From Streptomyces sp. NBC_00102 (lineage in GTDB: Bacteria > Actinomycetota > Actinomycetes > Streptomycetales > Streptomycetaceae): a stretch of 64,000 nt of DNA. A program made the position numbers and the translations under genes. The stretch covers positions 4,979,501 through 5,043,500 of the forward strand of contig NZ_JAPEMC010000001.1 in assembly GCF_026343115.1 (NCBI RefSeq), written 5' to 3'. Shown in pieces: positions 7,727-15,681 of this stretch. Within the stretch, counting starts at the first letter, position 1, and every line of letters begins with the position of its first letter. The notes under the pieces were generated by a model, which did not search any database, was not told the origin of the DNA, and saw nothing but the letters and a program-made list of their open reading frames with translations.

Positions 7727-8032
7727 TCAGTGGGCCAGGGCCGGAGCACCGTCCCGGTCGGCGGCGAGGAGGTCGCGCAACTGGATCCGGTCCGTGTACG
7801 AGGCCCCGTCCCGGACGGCGCCGAGCCCGGCCAGGGTGACCGACCCGGTGCGCAGTCCGTCGTTGTCGCAGACGAGCAGGTGATCGACGCGGGCACTGGC
7901 CATGACCGACAGAGCCACCTCGACGGTCATGTCGTCGCCGACCCGCGGTTCGCGGGCTTCGTCATCGAAAGGATGGACGGCGTCGGCGGGGCGAATGTGG
8001 AAGGAGAGTCTGTCCGTACGAACGGGGCCCAA
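7727..8032 (-). CDS. CBS-like small conserved protein
   Basis: About 101 residues. The core EVALSVMASARVDHLLVCDNDGLRTG followed by SYTDRIQLRDLL resembles one CBS half-domain (helix, strand, turn, strand, helix). A single half-domain would need to dimerise to bind an adenine nucleotide. The start is most likely the TTG at 8030-8032, with GAGGAAGG six bases upstream; an internal ATG at 7928-7930 would give a product one third shorter. It lies between the cold-shock gene and another small gene, all in the same direction. Function is unproven. Confidence 0.7.
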   Translation of the reverse strand: MGPVRTDRLSFHIRPADAVHPFDDEAREPRVGDDMTVEVALSVMASARVDHLLVCDNDGLRTGSVTLAGLGAVRDGASYTDRIQLRDLLAADRDGAPALAH

Positions 8033-8200
8033 GAGGAACCTTCCTCGATGCGGCGCCGATCAAGGAATTCCCGCAGCGGGCGAAATTCACCGCGGGAATG
8101 TCGAGAATGCGCCGAACGGAATGCGAAATCGGATCAGGTCTGCGGTGAATCGACTGCGGTGGTGAAACGGCGGTGCTCCGTGGGGATGAAACCGGGCGTA

Positions 8201-8410
8201 TCACGGTCGGACGGGAACGATGTTCTCCGCCGTCGGGCCCTTCCGGGTCGGTGCGATGTCGAAGGTGACCTGCTGTCCTTCGAGCAGCTCGCGGAAGCCC
8301 TCGGCGGCGATGTCCGAGAAGTGGGCGAACACGTCCGGGCCGCCGCCCTCCTGCTCGATGAAGCCGAAACCCTTGGCCGCGTTGAACCACTTCACGGTGC
8401 CGGACGCCAT
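8201..8410 (-). CDS. Cold-shock protein, CspA family
   Basis: 69 residues, the usual length. Both RNA-binding motifs are visible: RNP1 as KGFGFIEQ (about 13-20) and RNP2 as VFAHFS (about 27-32), in the five-strand OB fold that binds single-stranded RNA or DNA in the cytosol. It starts at an ATG with AAGGAG upstream. The C-terminal [17 protein letters not shown] is typical of actinobacterial Csp proteins. A long untranslated region upstream suggests mRNA-level control, as known for the family. Confidence 0.95.
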   Translation of the reverse strand: MASGTVKWFNAAKGFGFIEQEGGGPDVFAHFSDIAAEGFRELLEGQQVTFDIAPTRKGPTAENIVPVRP

Positions 8411-8723
8411 GTCATATCTCCTTGGGGCATTACGCCGGAAACCGCAGTGCGTGGATGCCGGGTCGCCGCGGTGATGCGTCGTCCGAAAAGGACCGAAAAC
8501 GAGAAAGGCGCCCAGTCGTCAGAAAGGTCGACGAGGGTGCTCAGAATTCCAGGGCCACGGCAACTGGGTTCGACGATAGCACGCGGCAGCTGTGGGCAGG
8601 TGGGGTGTCAATTCCGTTCCGGTCGCCCGGCTGAAACGCTTCGTGCGCGGTGTACTCAAAACTATTCTCGCGGGCACAGAAATCTCCCCGCGGAGGGCAC
8701 AGCTCTTCCGGAGGGGCGGGTGG
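8411..8723. other. Intergenic: cspA leader and promoter region
   Basis: 313 bases without a convincing gene. On the minus strand it must hold the cold-shock promoter and leader. I do not see a clean -10/-35 pair. The part near 8600-8690 is less GC-rich than its surroundings, with TATTCTCGCGG on the plus strand. Confidence 0.5.
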
Positions 8724-9121
8724 TCACCACTCGATCACACGGTCGCGGAACTCCTGGAAGCCGTGCCACCCGGAGAGTTCCCGCAGAGAGATCAGGTCCC
8801 CCGTGGAGCAGTCCAGCGCCTTGCAGCCAAGGGCGTCCGCGAGGCGGAGGACGGGTGTGAGCGCGTCGTCGCCGGAGCCGCGGATGTTAGCATGACCGAG
8901 TCCACGGGGTCGTCGCCGCCGATGCCCAGTTCGATGGACCAGGCGGGCCCGAGGAGTGTGCCCCAGGTGGGGTCCGAGAGGTCGGTTCCGGGGGCGGCCC
9001 GGCTCACGGCCGCGAGTACGTCCGGCGGCCGGCCGAGTGGGGGCGGGGTGTAGTCGTCGGGCAGGTCCCGCACCGAGGTGACGCTGTCGGGCAGGCGGAG
9101 GAGAAGGACGTCCCAGCTCAT
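8724..9121 (-). pseudogene. Frameshifted conserved hypothetical gene (MSWDV family)
   Basis: Starts at ATG 9119-9121 with MSWDVLLLRLPDSVTSVRD and reads well to DPVDSVML. At about 8885-8892 the frame breaks. The next frame continues with NIRGSGDDALTPVLRLADAL in spirit, then GCKALDCSTGDLIS and WHGFQEFRDRVIEW, and ends at the TGA at 8724-8726. The total span is 398 bases, one short of a multiple of three, consistent with a single-base deletion near CTAACATCC. Similar small proteins of unknown role occur in Streptomyces. A sequencing error is possible. If the lesion is real, the product loses its C-terminal third. Confidence 0.8.
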
Positions 9122-9423
9122 GCGGACCTTCCGGACGGGGACGGGAACGTGGACCGACGCGGTGCCGTTGTGGCGGGGGCGACGTTCCGGGCGCCCATGC
9201 GTCCCGCCCGATCGTCGCGGTGTCCGGTCATCGTGACAGGCGCCACCGACATCGGGCCGTCGGCCCCGGGTGGGCGGGCCTGGGCTGCGAGGCGGGCGGA
9301 GAGGTCCGGGCGGAGGGGCGGGAGGTGTGGGTCCGGAACGCCCGGAACTTGCCTCCATGGGCCGGTCACCCCCCGATCGCTCACAGCGAACACCCCCCGG
9401 GGAACATTCCTCGGCTCACAAGC
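9122..9423. other. Intergenic region before lon
   Basis: About 300 bases between the frameshifted gene and lon, which point away from each other. Only the lon-proximal end has a clear element (the HAIR site). No gene with convincing codon use is seen on either strand. Confidence 0.5.
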
Positions 9424-9444
9424 ATTGAGCGTGCATAGCTCAAC
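9424..9444 (+). promoter_or_regulatory. HAIR element (HspR operator) upstream of lon
   Basis: TTGAGC (9425-9430), seven bases, then GCTCAA (9438-9443). This closely matches the HspR-associated inverted repeat, whose consensus is CTTGAGT, seven bases, ACTCAAG. It lies 22 bases before the lon start. HspR control of lon is established in Streptomyces lividans; the site here supports the same heat-shock regulation. Confidence 0.85.
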
Positions 9445-9465
9445 TTGACTGCCGAAGGGAAGATC

Positions 9466-11883
9466 ATGGCTACCGACACCAAGGCGTCCACCCCGTTCGA
9501 CCTGCCCGTGCTGGCGCTCGACGACGAAGTCGTGCTGCCGGGCATGGTGGTTCCGCTCGATCTTTCCGACAGCGAGGCCCGCGCCGCCGTGGAGGCCGCG
9601 CAGGTTGCCGCCGGTGAGGGCAGCAAACCCGAGGTGCTTCTTGTTCCGCGCATCGACGGCACCTACACGGGGACCGGTGTCCTCGGTACGGTCGAGCAGA
9701 TCGGGCGGCTCTCCGACGGGGACCCCGGGGCGATCGTGCGGGCGCGCTCGCGGGTACGCATCGGCACCGGTACCACCGGTCCCGGGCGGGCCCTCTGGGT
9801 CGAGGCGACCCGGATCGACGAGAACGTGCCCGACCCGCTGCCGGGCGCGGTCGCCGAGCTGGTCAAGGAGTACAAGGCGCTCGCGACCAGCTGGCTGAAG
9901 AAGCGGGGGGCCTGGCAGGTCGTCGACCGGGTGCAGCAGATCGAGGGCGTTTCCGCGCTCGCCGACAACTCCGGGTACTCGCCCTTCCTGACCACCGCGC
10001 AGAAGGTGGAGCTGCTGGAGACCACGGACCCGGTCGCCCGGCTGAGGCTAGCCGTGCAGTGGCTCGGTGAGCACCTCGCCGAGCAGGACGTGGCCGAGTC
10101 CATCGCCAAGGACGTCCAGGAGGGCGTCGACAAGCAGCAGCGCGAGTTCCTGCTGCGGCGCCAGCTCGACGCCGTACGCAAGGAGCTGTCCGAGCTCAAC
10201 GGCGACCCGGGGGACGAGTCCGACGACTACCGGGCCCGTGTGGAGGCGGCCGACCTGCCCGAGCACGTCCGGGAGGCGGCGCTCAAGGAGGTCGAGAAGC
10301 TGGAGCGCTCCTCGGACCAGAGCCCCGAGGGGGCCTGGATCAGGACCTGGCTGGACACCGTCCTGGAGCTGCCCTGGAACGAGCGGACCGAGGACGCGTA
10401 CGACATCCGGGGCGCGCGGGCGATCCTCGACGCCGAGCACGCCGGGCTCGATGACGTGAAGGAGCGCATCACCGAGTACCTCGCGGTCCGCAAGCGGCGG
10501 GCCGACCGGGGCCTCGGCGTCGTCGGCGGGCGGCGCGGCGGCGCGGTGCTGGCGCTCGTCGGCCCGCCCGGCGTCGGAAAGACCTCGCTCGGTGAGTCCG
10601 TCGCGCACGCCATGGGCCGCGAGTTCGTCCGGGTGGCGCTCGGCGGTGTCCGGGACGAGGCGGAGATCCGGGGCCACCGGCGTACGTACGTCGGCGCGCT
10701 GCCGGGGCGCATCGTCCGGGCGATCAAGGAGGCCGGCTCGATGAACCCGGTCGTGCTGCTCGACGAGATCGACAAGGTCGGCTCGGACTTCCGGGGCGAC
10801 CCGGCCGCCGCCCTGCTCGAAGTGCTGGACCCGGCGCAGAACCACACCTTCCGCGACCACTACCTGGAGGTCGAACTCGACCTCAGCGACGTGGTCTTCC
10901 TCGCCACCGCCAACGTCCTGGAGGCCATCCCGGAGGCATTGCTCGACCGCATGGAGCTGGTCAGGCTCGACGGGTACACCGAGGACGAGAAGGTCGTCAT
11001 CGCCCGCGACCACCTGCTCCCGCGCCAGCTGGAGCGGGCGGGTCTGGAGCAGGACGAGGTCGTGCTGGAGGAATCGGCGCTGCGCAAGCTGGCCGGCGAG
11101 TACACCCGTGAGGCGGGCGTACGGAACCTGGAGCGGGCCGTCGCCCGGCTGCTGCGGAAGGTCGCGGCCCAGCACGAACTGGGCGACCGGGAGCTGCCGT
11201 TCGCGGTCACCGACGCCGATCTGCGGGGCCTGATCGGTCGGCCGCACCACGTGCCCGAGTCCGCGCAGGACCCGGCGGAGCGCCGTACCGCCGTACCGGG
11301 CGTGGCCACCGGCCTCGCCGTCACCGGTGCGGGCGGCGACGTGCTTTTCGTCGAAGCCTCGCTGGCCGACCCGGAGACCGGGGCGTCCGGACTGACCCTG
11401 ACCGGTCAGCTCGGCGACGTGATGAAGGAGTCCGCGCAGATCGCGCTGAGTTTCCTGCGGTCGCACGGTGCGGAGCTGGAGCTGCCGGTCGCCGATCTCA
11501 AGGACCGGGGCACCCACATCCACTTCCCTGCGGGCGCGGTCCCGAAGGACGGCCCGAGCGCCGGCATCACCATGACGACGGCGCTGGCCTCGCTGCTCTC
11601 CGGACGGCTGGTCCGTACGGACGTGGCGATGACCGGTGAGGTCTCGCTGACCGGTCGGGTGCTGCCGATCGGCGGCCTGAAGCAGAAGCTGCTGGCGGCG
11701 CACCGGGCCGGGATCACCACCGTGGTGATCCCCAAGCGGAACGAAGCGGATCTGGACGACGTCCCCGCCGAGGTCCTGGAGAAGCTGGAGGTCCACCCGG
11801 TGACGGATGTCCGCCAGGTGCTGGAGATCGCCCTCGCCCCGGCCGGCGCCGCTGTGCGGGAGAAGGTTCCGGCCGCGGCGTGA
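9466..11883 (+). CDS. lon: ATP-dependent Lon protease
   Basis: 805 residues with the full LonA layout: an N-terminal substrate domain (about 1-210), a coiled region, an AAA+ module with Walker A GPPGVGKT (about 366-373) and Walker B VVLLDEIDK, and a C-terminal protease domain. Catalytic Ser is about 698 in KDGPSAGIT and the Lys partner about 741 in GGLKQKL; the 43-residue spacing matches E. coli Lon. It degrades misfolded and regulatory proteins in the cytosol. The ATG at 9466 has AAGGGAAG upstream. It is a single-gene unit between a HAIR operator and a strong hairpin, so it should be heat-induced through HspR. Confidence 0.98.
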   Translation: MATDTKASTPFDLPVLALDDEVVLPGMVVPLDLSDSEARAAVEAAQVAAGEGSKPEVLLVPRIDGTYTGTGVLGTVEQIGRLSDGDPGAIVRARSRVRIGTGTTGPGRALWVEATRIDENVPDPLPGAVAELVKEYKALATSWLKKRGAWQVVDRVQQIEGVSALADNSGYSPFLTTAQKVELLETTDPVARLRLAVQWLGEHLAEQDVAESIAKDVQEGVDKQQREFLLRRQLDAVRKELSELNGDPGDESDDYRARVEAADLPEHVREAALKEVEKLERSSDQSPEGAWIRTWLDTVLELPWNERTEDAYDIRGARAILDAEHAGLDDVKERITEYLAVRKRRADRGLGVVGGRRGGAVLALVGPPGVGKTSLGESVAHAMGREFVRVALGGVRDEAEIRGHRRTYVGALPGRIVRAIKEAGSMNPVVLLDEIDKVGSDFRGDPAAALLEVLDPAQNHTFRDHYLEVELDLSDVVFLATANVLEAIPEALLDRMELVRLDGYTEDEKVVIARDHLLPRQLERAGLEQDEVVLEESALRKLAGEYTREAGVRNLERAVARLLRKVAAQHELGDRELPFAVTDADLRGLIGRPHHVPESAQDPAERRTAVPGVATGLAVTGAGGDVLFVEASLADPETGASGLTLTGQLGDVMKESAQIALSFLRSHGAELELPVADLKDRGTHIHFPAGAVPKDGPSAGITMTTALASLLSGRLVRTDVAMTGEVSLTGRVLPIGGLKQKLLAAHRAGITTVVIPKRNEADLDDVPAEVLEKLEVHPVTDVRQVLEIALAPAGAAVREKVPAAA

Positions 11884-11929
11884 GCGGCACGGCGTGACGG
11901 ACGTGCCGCCGCGCGCGTGACCGGCACGG

Positions 11930-11969
11930 ACGGCCCGCCGCCCCGGAGACTCCGGGGAGGCGGGCCGTT
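11930..11969. terminator. Strong bidirectional terminator after lon
   Basis: Two stacked stems: ACGGCCCGCC with GGCGGGCCGT outside, and CCCCGGA with TCCGGGG inside around GAC. It lies between convergent lon and the deacetylase gene. Confidence 0.8.
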
Positions 11970-12004
11970 CCCGCGCTCGCGACCCGGGGGAGCCGTTCCC
12001 CGGA

Positions 12005-12784
12005 TCAGGGGCGGTAGATCGTGCCCGGTACGGGCTCGGCCGGGGCCATCAGTTCGGGGACGGTCACGAAGGTGTAGCCGCGTGCCCGCAGGGCGTCGAT
12101 GATCCCCGGTACGGCGGGCACGGACCCCTTGTATATGTCGTGGAGCAGGATGATGCCGTCCCTGCTCGCCTGGTCCAGGATGCGCTTCTCGATCAGCGCC
12201 GAGTCGGTGGTCGAGTAGTCCTTGGCCGTCGCGCTCCACAGGATCTGGGAGAGCCCCAGATCCTTGCAGATCTCCGAGACCGTGTCGTCGGTACGTCCCT
12301 GGGGCGGGCGCATCAGCCGGGGCTTCTTCCCGGTGATCTTCGCTATGGCGTCCTGCGTCTTCTCCAGCTCGGCCCGTATCTCGTCGGGCTTCTTGTCCGT
12401 CAGGATCTCGTGCGACCAAGTGTGGTTGGCCACCTCGTGGCCCTCGTCCGCGATGCGCCGCACGGTGTCGGGGTGCTTGAGGACGTGGTTCTTGCCCAGC
12501 AGGAAGAAAGTCGCGTGCACCTTCTTCTCCTTGAGCACGTCCAGCAGGTGCGGGGTGTCCGCGCCGGGCCCCGCGTCGAAGGTCAGGGCGATGCACTTCG
12601 CGACGCGGCAGTCCACCGGGCCGAGTTCGCCCTTCGCGTCGGAGCCCGCCTCCTTGCGGGCCGAGGCGGGTGCGGTGGTGGCCATGGAACAGCCGCCCAG
12701 AGCGAGTGTGAGCGCGGTCACCAGGGCGGGGGTCAACCAGCTGCGCGTCTTGGGCATCCTTCTGGGCAAGGCGGCTCCATCCAT
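12005..12784 (-). CDS. Polysaccharide deacetylase, lipoprotein (CE4 family)
   Basis: 259 residues. A signal peptide with the lipobox LALGGC (about 31-36) predicts a lipid-anchored extracellular protein. The NodB-type domain follows: ALTFDAGPG supplies the catalytic Asp, HTWSH the two metal His residues, RPPQGRTDD the RPPxG-type motif, and ILLHD the C-terminal His. The second Asp of the usual TFDD motif is Ala here (TFDAG), as in a number of family members. It likely removes acetyl groups from peptidoglycan or another surface glycan. The start could instead be the ATG at 12755-12757, nine codons in, which gives a more typical signal peptide. It is convergent with lon. Confidence 0.88.
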   Translation of the reverse strand: MDGAALPRRMPKTRSWLTPALVTALTLALGGCSMATTAPASARKEAGSDAKGELGPVDCRVAKCIALTFDAGPGADTPHLLDVLKEKKVHATFFLLGKNHVLKHPDTVRRIADEGHEVANHTWSHEILTDKKPDEIRAELEKTQDAIAKITGKKPRLMRPPQGRTDDTVSEICKDLGLSQILWSATAKDYSTTDSALIEKRILDQASRDGIILLHDIYKGSVPAVPGIIDALRARGYTFVTVPELMAPAEPVPGTIYRP

Positions 12785-12831
12785 CGGTCGGCACGGCGCG
12801 GTACAGCCGTACGTCCGGTACGGCAGCCCGG

Positions 12832-12853
12832 ACTATACATACCGCGTATACAT
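12832..12853 (-). promoter_or_regulatory. Candidate -10 box and overlapping inverted repeat
   Basis: On the minus strand TATAGT (12832-12837) is a good -10 for the deacetylase gene. It overlaps an imperfect palindrome with arms ATACATAC (12835-12842) and GTATACAT (12846-12853), six of eight positions matching. The AT-rich character stands out from the surrounding DNA and suggests a repressor site, possibly of a GntR- or TetR-type protein. Confidence 0.45.
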
Positions 12854-12895
12854 TGGGTGCATAGTGGGGGGGGCGGGTGCCCGGCGGAACGCCGC

Positions 12896-12927
12896 GGCCC
12901 CGGCGACGGACGGTCGTCACCGGGGCC
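12896..12927 (-). terminator. Hairpin after the lysozyme gene
   Basis: GGCCCCGGCGACG pairs with CGTCACCGGGGCC (one mismatch) 36 bases past the lysozyme stop. Confidence 0.65.
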
Positions 12928-12962
12928 ACGGGCTGTTCAGGGGTGCGGAACGCGAGGTCGTG

Positions 12963-13787
12963 TCAGCCGTTCGCCAGGGCCTGTACGCGGTCCAGCGCGC
13001 CGTTGAACTTGTTGTGGTCCCCGACCGTCGTACCGGTCGAGGTGTACTGCCAGATCGTGTAGTAGTCCCAGCCGGCCGGGAGTTCGCCGACCGTGGTGTT
13101 GTAGCGGGCCACCCAGAGCGGGTTGGTCGCGCCGAAGCCCGCGTTGTTGCCGGTGCAGGTCGTCCACCAGCTGGTGGCCGTGTAGATCACCGCGTCCCGT
13201 CCGGTGCGCGCCTTGTACGTGTTCACGAAGTCGCGTATCCAGGAGACCATCGCGGCCTGCGTCTTGCCGTAGCACTGGTCCCCGTACGGGTTCCACTCGA
13301 TGTCCAGCACGCCCGGGAGGGTCCGGCCGTCCCTGGACCAGCCGCCGCCGTTGTCGGCGAAGTAGTTCGCCTGCACGGCCCCGGAGGTCGTGTCCGGGGT
13401 GGCGAAGTGGTACGAACCGCGGATCATCCCGACGTTGTACGAACCCGTGTACTGCTGCGAGAACGAGGTGTTCTTGTAGTACGTCCCCTCGGTCGCCTTC
13501 ACGTACGCCCACTTCACGCCGGCGCTCCACAGCGTCGACCAGGCGACGTTGCCCTGGTGGCTGCTGACGTCGACGCCCTCGGTCTGGGTCGCGCTCGTGC
13601 CGACCGGCAGCGAGCCCCGGCCGTCGTGGGCGACGACGCCCATGCCGAGCGAGGCCGTGCCCCGGGCCGGGACGTCGGCCGCCGAGGCGGTGCCGGGCAG
13701 GGAGAGGAGAAGGGGGAGTGCGGCGAGCAGGGCGCCGGCCGGAGCGAGCAGACGAGCCGTGCGGGAACGGGATCTGTGCTCGGACAT
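12963..13787 (-). CDS. Secreted GH25 lysozyme (N-acetylmuramidase)
   Basis: 274 residues. A signal peptide (basic start, hydrophobic core, cleavage near ASAAD at about 36) is followed by a short linker and a GH25 domain (about 70-270). Catalytic-site residues are visible in GVDVSSHQG (Asp at the barrel end) and VLDIEWN (the Asp-x-Glu pair). Trp/Tyr-rich segments near YYTIWQYTSTGT complete the fold. It cleaves the muramic acid-glucosamine bond in peptidoglycan outside the cell, like cellosyl from Streptomyces. The start ATG at 13785-13787 has CGGAGG seven bases upstream. A MarR gene is divergent from it across a 237-base gap. Confidence 0.93.
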   Translation of the reverse strand: MSEHRSRSRTARLLAPAGALLAALPLLLSLPGTASAADVPARGTASLGMGVVAHDGRGSLPVGTSATQTEGVDVSSHQGNVAWSTLWSAGVKWAYVKATEGTYYKNTSFSQQYTGSYNVGMIRGSYHFATPDTTSGAVQANYFADNGGGWSRDGRTLPGVLDIEWNPYGDQCYGKTQAAMVSWIRDFVNTYKARTGRDAVIYTATSWWTTCTGNNAGFGATNPLWVARYNTTVGELPAGWDYYTIWQYTSTGTTVGDHNKFNGALDRVQALANG

Positions 13788-14024
13788 GGGTGTGCCTCCG
13801 TGGTTCGGTGGGGGACGGTGGGAGGAACCGCGAAACCGGGGTACGGGAGGGGCCGGACCCCGGTGGGCGCGCCTTGTCACGAACACGCCCAGCGATGACG
13901 CTACGCGCGTTGACCCGCCCTCCGGAAGAGGGCCCGGGACCCGCCTGTGGTCTACTCCTGCGAAATACTGGCCCAGCTGCGGAAAAGCCCCGCGGCGGGG
14001 AGAAGTTTCAGAGGTGGAAAACGC

Positions 14025-14522
14025 ATGAGGGGTGCCGTGGTGGAGGAGAGCGACAGCCGGACCGGTCCCGACACCGCCGCCGGGGTTCCGGCGGACCAGG
14101 AGTTCCTCGCCCTGGAGCACGAACTGGCCGTGATCCTGCGGCGGGCGCGCGCCACCTCCGGTGAGATGGCGCGCGAGGTCCACCCCGAACTGGAGTCCGC
14201 CGCCTACGGCTTGCTCGTCCGCCTGGAATCCGCGGGCCGGCAGCGGGCCACCGAGCTGGCGGCCTGGTTCGGCGTCGGCAAGGCCACCATGAGCCGTCAA
14301 CTCCGCGCCCTGGAGGATCTCGGTCTGGTGAACCGTGAGCCGGATCCCGAGGACGGCCGCGCCTCGCTCGTCCACCTCACCGAGGAGGGTCTCGCCCGGT
14401 TCCGCCACGTCCGCGACGCCCGGCGGGCCCGCTACGTCCGCAAGCTCGCCGACTGGGACCGCGCCGAGGTCGCGGAACTCGCCCGGCTGCTGCACCAGTT
14501 CAACGAGCGCGCCGAGGGGTGA
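14025..14522 (+). CDS. MarR-family transcriptional regulator
   Basis: 165 residues. The winged helix-turn-helix is clear: RATELAAWFGVGKATMSRQL for the HTH, then LEDLGLVNREPDPEDGRASLVHLTEEG for the wing with the Asp-x-Arg signature. Helices at both ends form the dimer interface. MarR proteins bind palindromic promoter DNA and respond to small molecules or oxidants; no Cys sensor is visible. The chosen ATG at 14025 has GAGGTGG upstream; a GTG at 14040 is an alternative. It is divergent from the lysozyme gene and convergent with a PP2C-like gene, so its target is not obvious. Confidence 0.88.
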   Translation: MRGAVVEESDSRTGPDTAAGVPADQEFLALEHELAVILRRARATSGEMAREVHPELESAAYGLLVRLESAGRQRATELAAWFGVGKATMSRQLRALEDLGLVNREPDPEDGRASLVHLTEEGLARFRHVRDARRARYVRKLADWDRAEVAELARLLHQFNERAEG

Positions 14523-14558
14523 CGGCGGGCCGGGGCGCGAGGGGGCGGGCTCAGGGGC

Positions 14559-15344
14559 TCAGAGCTCCACCAGCGCCACCGTGGCGTCGTCGTGCCGCTT
14601 GCCGCGGCCCAGGTGGACCCGGTCCGTGTCGGCCCGCTCCCGTTCCCGTACCCGGTCGATGAGGCGCTGGGGACCCGCCGAGCGCAGCAGCCCGAACAGG
14701 GCCTTCCAGTCCCCCTCCCGGAACATCTCGGTCCAGCGGCTCGCCCCGTCCGTCAGGGCGGCCATCGCCCGCACCTCGCCGAGCGGCAGACCACCCGTCA
14801 CCGCACGTGACGCGACGGCCGGATCGGCGGCGGCGGTGAAGAATCCGCCCTCCATGTTGCGGGCCAGGGTGTCCGTCAGCTCCGTGGACGAGAGGGTTCC
14901 CGGCGGAAGTCGGTCGAGCCGGTCGTCGACCACCGCGCGTACGCTCCCGTCCGGGGACTCCAGCAGCAGCACCGAATCGGAGAGCACCAGGTACTCGACC
15001 GCCGCCTCGTCCCAGCGGGCCATGACGACGGTTGCCTGAGGCGTCCTTACGTGAGAAAGGTCACAGGAGATGCGATGGGCGTCCGCGGTGCGCCGGATCG
15101 ACTCCGCCAGGATCTCCCGCAAGGTCAGATCCGGGCGTGAAGCGGACAGTTCGGCCAGCGCTCCGCCCAGCCGCGAGGTGAACCAGGGCACCGAGTGCAC
15201 ACAACCGTCGTCGCCGGGAGGGGGAGTCACTCCGTCCAGCAGGACCAGGCACCCACCCTGGCCGGACGCGGGGAGGGCGGCCATGACCCAGTCTTCGTCG
15301 GGGCGTTCGGGGCTGCCGGGCGTACCGGCGAGTTCGATGCGCAT
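14559..15344 (-). CDS. PP2C-like protein (SpoIIE/PPM fold)
   Basis: 261 residues. PPM-fold motifs are visible: LVLLDGVTPP (DG pair), VVMARWDEAAVEYLVLSDS, AALTDGASR and a terminal HDDATVALVEL that provides the last metal Asp pair. The order and spacing fit metal-dependent Ser/Thr phosphatases, although the N-terminal motif 1 aspartate region is divergent. It probably acts in the cytosol on a phosphoprotein, perhaps linked to the adjacent signalling operon, but that link rests on position only. The start ATG at 15342-15344 (MRIELAG) is preferred over one nine codons upstream, although neither has a strong ribosome site. Confidence 0.8.
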   Translation of the reverse strand: MRIELAGTPGSPERPDEDWVMAALPASGQGGCLVLLDGVTPPPGDDGCVHSVPWFTSRLGGALAELSASRPDLTLREILAESIRRTADAHRISCDLSHVRTPQATVVMARWDEAAVEYLVLSDSVLLLESPDGSVRAVVDDRLDRLPPGTLSSTELTDTLARNMEGGFFTAAADPAVASRAVTGGLPLGEVRAMAALTDGASRWTEMFREGDWKALFGLLRSAGPQRLIDRVRERERADTDRVHLGRGKRHDDATVALVEL

Positions 15345-15546
15345 GGCAACCAGTCTGCACGACGCCTTCACATCGTCTGCATGCTGCGAACGTCGGTGCG
15401 TACCAGCAGGTCAGACCGGCCCGCGGGGCGGCGCCGAGGGCATCGGCGCGGTGCGGGCGGGCATCCTGCCAAAGCGCGCGCGGAAGGTCCACCCGGCGTG
15501 CGACGCATGGGGCGTGGCCGCACAGGGGAGACTTGTTCGCCCGCTC

Positions 15547-15572
15547 ACGAGTGATGTTCACTCGTTCGAGTG
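15547..15572. promoter_or_regulatory. Overlapping palindromes upstream of the conservon
   Basis: ACGAGTGA (15547-15554) and TCACTCGT (15558-15565) form a perfect inverted repeat around TGT. CACTCGTTCGAGTG (15559-15572) is a second perfect palindrome sharing an arm. Three copies of the half-site CACTCG thus lie within 26 bp, in the gap between the PP2C-like gene and the divergent conservon. Confidence 0.6.
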
Positions 15573-15653
15573 GCGGAGCAGTCGTTGTGCGCCCCCCTCC
15601 CAAAAGGGCTGGAATGGTCAGAAGCCGGACCAGGAGTGGGGGAATGCGTGCAT

Positions 15654-15668
15654 GTGACGTTGCGTCAC
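15654..15668. promoter_or_regulatory. Palindrome just before the conservon kinase
   Basis: GTGACG and CGTCAC flank TTG, 14 bases before the first start codon. It resembles Crp-type half-sites, but the spacing is one base too long. It could also form a small hairpin in the mRNA leader. Confidence 0.4.
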
Positions 15669-15681
15669 CTCTGCTTCATGG

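Noticed and set aside
9118..9393. Small open frame between the frameshifted gene and lon
   Set aside because: No ribosome site and Arg/Pro-rich shadow composition. The region is promoter DNA.
15654..15668. Crp binding site before the conservon kinase
   Set aside because: The GTGA/TCAC half-sites are one base too far apart for the standard Crp spacing.
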